From Deferribacteres bacterium (lineage in GTDB: Bacteria > Nitrospirota > Thermodesulfovibrionia > UBA6902), in contig JAADFS010000034.1 in the NCBI GenBank assembly GCA_013152795.1, positions 1 through 8,652 of the forward strand: a stretch of 8,652 bases of DNA, read 5' to 3'. The position numbers and the translations under genes are program-made. The notes under the pieces are model-generated. The model saw only the letters and a program-made list of their open reading frames with translations. It was not told the DNA's origin and ran no database searches. Below are positions 7,118 to 8,652 of the stretch, in pieces. Each line of letters starts with the position of its first letter. Position 1 is the first letter of the stretch.

Positions 7118-7888
7118 TTAGTTCGTGGTTAACCCGCCGTCGATATTAAATACCGCGCCGGTTACCCAGCCCGCCTGATCGGAAGCAAGGAAAACCGCTA
7201 TGCCCCCTATATCATCGGGTGTGCCGATGCGTCCCAGGGGATAGATGGTTTTGATCATTTCCTGGAGCCTCTGTCTTCCTTCTTCATTGAGTTTGCCGAG
7301 GTTTGACCTGACCAGCGGCGTGTCCACTGTCCCGGGGGCGATGGCGTTTACGCGGATGTTATCTTTCCCCAGTTCAAATGCCAGCGACTTGGTGAATGAT
7401 TCGATCGCACCCTTGGTGAGAGAATAAGCGGTTGAAGGCCGTCCCGGCAGCATACGGCGGGAAAAATAAGATGATATATTGATTACACTGCCCCTGTTTT
7501 TCCGGAGAGTTGACAGCAGGCCCTGTGTAAGCAGGTACGGCGCCTTTATGTTCAGGCTGATATGAAGGTCAAGCTCCTGCATACCCACGTCGCTGAAGGG
7601 AGTGAATACGGCTATGCCCGCATTATTGACCAGAATATTGATGTCGGCAAAGCGCTTTTGTATTTCATTAGAGAGATCCATAATGGAAGCTGAGTCAGTC
7701 AGGTCGAAAGACACGCACTCGGTTCTCACACCGAAATGTGAGAGGTTTTTCCGGGCTTCATCGAGTTTTTCGCTGCTTCTTCCCACAAGCAGGACATCCG
7801 CCCCTTCACTGGCAAAGGCCCTGGCTATGCCGAATCCTATGCCCTCGCTTCCGCCTGTTATAACGGCGGTCTTACCGGCCAGAATCAT
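7118..7888 (-). CDS. Short-chain dehydrogenase/reductase (FabG-like SDR)
   Basis: A 256-residue classical SDR with a Rossmann fold that would reduce or oxidise a keto/hydroxy substrate with NAD(P)H. The cofactor motif is TGGSEGIGFG (11-20), and Arg37 after strand 2 (LLVGRS) suggests NADP(H). NNAG is at 88-91, Asn113 is the structural catalytic Asn, and Tyr155 and Lys159 form the YSLTK active-site motif. The catalytic Ser is probably Ser140 in NISS. The distance to Tyr155 is about two residues longer than in E. coli FabG. The C-terminus ends in the usual TGAVFNIDGGLTTN. The ATG is preceded by AGGAGA (complement of 7894-7899). It faces fabD with 26 nt between stops. It might be a 3-oxoacyl-ACP reductase, but SDR substrate cannot be assigned from sequence. 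Confidence 0.92.
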   Translation of the reverse strand: MILAGKTAVITGGSEGIGFGIARAFASEGADVLLVGRSSEKLDEARKNLSHFGVRTECVSFDLTDSASIMDLSNEIQKRFADINILVNNAGIAVFTPFSDVGMQELDLHISLNIKAPYLLTQGLLSTLRKNRGSVINISSYFSRRMLPGRPSTAYSLTKGAIESFTKSLAFELGKDNIRVNAIAPGTVDTPLVRSNLGKLNEEGRQRLQEMIKTIYPLGRIGTPDDIGGIAVFLASDQAGWVTGAVFNIDGGLTTN

Positions 7889-7909
7889 GTCTTTCTCCTG
7901 TGGTTACAG

Positions 7910-7971
7910 TTGCATAAACCTATCGCCCGCGGGACATGCCATCCCGCCTGTTTATGCAATATTAAGGTTAA
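7910..7971 (-). repeat. Dispersed palindromic repeat, copy 2 (reverse orientation)
   Basis: Read on the minus strand, the element starts TTAACCTTAATATTGCATAA and stays alignable to the 8591 copy for about 63 nt with one gap. It contains a perfect 10-bp inverted repeat, TTGCATAAAC (7910-7919) with GTTTATGCAA (7950-7959). Inside that is GCGGGA (7929-7934) with TCCCGC (7942-7947). The TAAGGTTAA end at 7963-7971 is intact, while the other end is eroded near the SDR ribosome binding site. A transcript reaching the SDR gene from upstream would carry this hairpin in its leader. Confidence 0.75.
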
Positions 7972-8030
7972 CGGAAACAGGGGTGTCGGCTTCTCTAACC
8001 TGTACGTGCACCCTGCTGCTGCTGTTGTTA

Positions 8031-8059
8031 ATATTAGCAGAAATACCGGCCCGGGGCAA
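8031..8059 (-). promoter_or_regulatory. Weak candidate promoter for the SDR gene
   Basis: On the minus strand, TTGCCC (8054-8059) and TAATAT (8031-8036) are separated by exactly 17 nt. Each hexamer matches the sigma-70 consensus at 4 of 6 positions. The leader to the SDR start would be about 135 nt and would contain repeat copy 2. The evidence is modest. Confidence 0.3.
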
Positions 8060-8062
8060 GGT

Positions 8063-8075
8063 GGAGACGGTCTCC
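8063..8075. promoter_or_regulatory. 13-bp palindrome between divergent promoters, possible operator
   Basis: GGAGAC (8063-8068) and GTCTCC (8070-8075) form a perfect inverted repeat around a single G. It lies between the candidate -35 hexamers of the leftward and rightward promoters, where a dimeric regulator could act on both. The binding protein is unknown. Confidence 0.3.
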
Positions 8076-8087
8076 AACTTTTCTGCT

Positions 8088-8116
8088 TTGTCATTCAGGT
8101 GATTGATGCGTATAAT
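8088..8116 (+). promoter_or_regulatory. Near-consensus sigma-70 promoter of the GNAT gene
   Basis: TTGTCA (8088-8093, 5 of 6 matches) and TATAAT (8111-8116, 6 of 6) are separated by an ideal 17 nt. The predicted transcription start, about 7 nt after the -10 box, falls on or next to the ATG at 8123. That would give a leaderless mRNA. Confidence 0.65.
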
Positions 8117-8122
8117 AATCTC

Positions 8123-8593
8123 ATGCCGGATCTTTTGGTAAAGCTGTACAAACTTCCCGACACAGGAGCACGCATCGATAAACTCCGGAAAGAAGGTATC
8201 CATGTCCGCAGGGCGATGGCGTATGAAAAACACCGGGTCGTTCAGTGGGTAAAGGACAATTTCGGACAGGGATGGGCCGGGGAGTGCGATGTCGCATTCA
8301 GCAACCGTCCGGTCTCATGTTTTATCGCGACAGAGAACGCAGGCATGATTGGTTTTGCCTGTTACGAGTGTACGGCAAGGAATTTTTTCGGCCCCATGGG
8401 CGTTGCAGGTAATGCCCGCAACAGGGGAGTCGGCAGTGCCCTGCTTCTTTCCGCCCTGGATGCCATGTTGCACATGGGTTATGCTTACGCCATAATAGGC
8501 GGTACGGATTCGGCCGAATATTACAGGAGAGTCGTGGAGGTTGTTGAAATCCCGGGCTCTTCACCCGGCATATACAGGGACCGCTTGGGATAA
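8123..8593 (+). CDS. GNAT-family N-acetyltransferase
   Basis: A 156-residue protein with one acetyltransferase domain that would transfer acetyl from acetyl-CoA to an amine; the acceptor is unknown. The acetyl-CoA pyrophosphate-binding motif is R99-N-R-G-V-G104 in NARNRGVGSALLL, after a beta-strand segment ending GPMGV (90-94). The CDVAFSNRPVSCFIA segment (55-69) precedes the central strand IGFACYE, and the C-terminal part has YAIIGGTDSAEYY (122-134). ATG 8123 is chosen because the frame upstream of it reads poorly as protein, and upstream extension would run into repeat copy 2. No Shine-Dalgarno sequence precedes the ATG, but a strong promoter ends 6 nt before it, so leaderless translation is likely. 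A later ATG at 8216 is possible but would remove the first 31 residues. The stop codon lies within the next repeat copy. Confidence 0.85.
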   Translation: MPDLLVKLYKLPDTGARIDKLRKEGIHVRRAMAYEKHRVVQWVKDNFGQGWAGECDVAFSNRPVSCFIATENAGMIGFACYECTARNFFGPMGVAGNARNRGVGSALLLSALDAMLHMGYAYAIIGGTDSAEYYRRVVEVVEIPGSSPGIYRDRLG

Positions 8594-8652
8594 CCTTAAT
8601 GTTGCATAAACAGGCAGGAGAGCCTGCCCGCAGGCGATATTTTTATACCACT
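8591..8652 (+). repeat. Dispersed palindromic repeat, copy 3 (cut by window end)
   Basis: The element begins TAACCTTA on the stop codon of the GNAT gene and continues GTTGCATAAACAGGCAGGAG. After a GC-rich core it reaches GATATTTTTATACCACT at the window edge. GTTGCATAAA can pair imperfectly with TTTATACCAC (8 of 10). By comparison with copy 1, about ten more bases (GGTAAGGTTA) are expected beyond the edge. This is the uninterrupted form in the same orientation as copy 1. Confidence 0.75.
8613..8645 (+). terminator. Possible terminator of the GNAT gene, within repeat copy 3
   Basis: Two mutually exclusive hairpins overlap: GGCAGG (8613-8618) with CCTGCC (8623-8628), or GCCTG (8622-8626) with CAGGC (8631-8635). 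The second is followed after a few bases by a T5 run (GATATTTTTA). It lies about 20-40 nt after the stop, a normal terminator position. The stems are short, so this is tentative. Confidence 0.4.

Noticed and set aside
8012..8023. Short CTG triplet repeat
   Set aside because: Only about four units, expected by chance in this composition.
7885..8094. Minus-strand frame resembling a small lipoprotein (LTTAAAGC)
   Set aside because: The apparent lipobox has a long Pro-rich start before it, and the frame runs through repeat copy 2. It overlaps the SDR start and has no good ribosome binding site.
7602..8102. Plus-strand frame antisense to the SDR with a Leu-rich tail resembling a membrane segment
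   Set aside because: The Leu run comes from CTG/TTG triplets in the spacer. The rest is antisense to the SDR, with no ribosome binding site or family match.
7910..8122. Upstream extension of the GNAT protein to the ATG at 7910
   Set aside because: The extra residues come from repeat copy 2 and the promoter region. The strong promoter at 8088-8116 would lie inside the gene.

Overview
The window is bacterial chromosomal DNA, moderately GC-rich and densely coded. It carries the conserved lipid-synthesis cluster DUF177 - rpmF - plsX - fabH - (insert) - fabD. The insert is an acyl-CoA dehydrogenase plus both subunits of an electron-transfer flavoprotein (ETF). The EtfA subunit has an N-terminal domain with two [4Fe-4S] motifs, and the ETF sequence resembles that of anaerobes. 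This suggests an anaerobic or facultative lineage, for example Nitrospirota or the former Deltaproteobacteria. That placement is an inference from gene order and protein style, not a database match.

Layout. Positions 20-2724 (+) hold a tight run: DUF177 protein, ribosomal protein L32, PlsX and FabH, with gaps of at most 2 nt or overlaps; FabH starts at a TTG inside the end of plsX. Positions 2725-3025 are non-coding. They hold a dispersed palindromic repeat bounded by TTAACCTTA/TAAGGTTAA, split by about 170 bp that contains heptamer repeats and a G-rich hairpin/G-quadruplex candidate. Positions 3026-7091 (+) hold a second coupled run: acyl-CoA dehydrogenase, etfB, etfA (ferredoxin fusion) and fabD. 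Positions 7118-7888 (-) encode a short-chain dehydrogenase convergent with fabD, where fabG would often lie. Positions 7889-8122 are a divergent regulatory region with a second repeat copy, a small palindrome and a near-consensus promoter. Positions 8123-8593 (+) encode a GNAT acetyltransferase, apparently leaderless. A third repeat copy starts on its stop codon and runs off the window.

How the genes work together. PlsX makes acyl-phosphate for phospholipid synthesis, FabD makes malonyl-ACP and FabH starts chain elongation. The acyl-CoA dehydrogenase would interconvert acyl-CoA and enoyl-CoA, passing electrons through EtfBA and probably a ferredoxin or membrane carrier. Placing that redox module between fabH and fabD, with etfA and fabD overlapping by 4 nt, suggests co-expression of acyl-CoA redox chemistry with fatty-acid initiation. 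The most unusual non-coding content is the repeat family, with three copies in 8.6 kb, all in gene spacers. No RNA genes, CRISPR arrays or transposase genes were seen.
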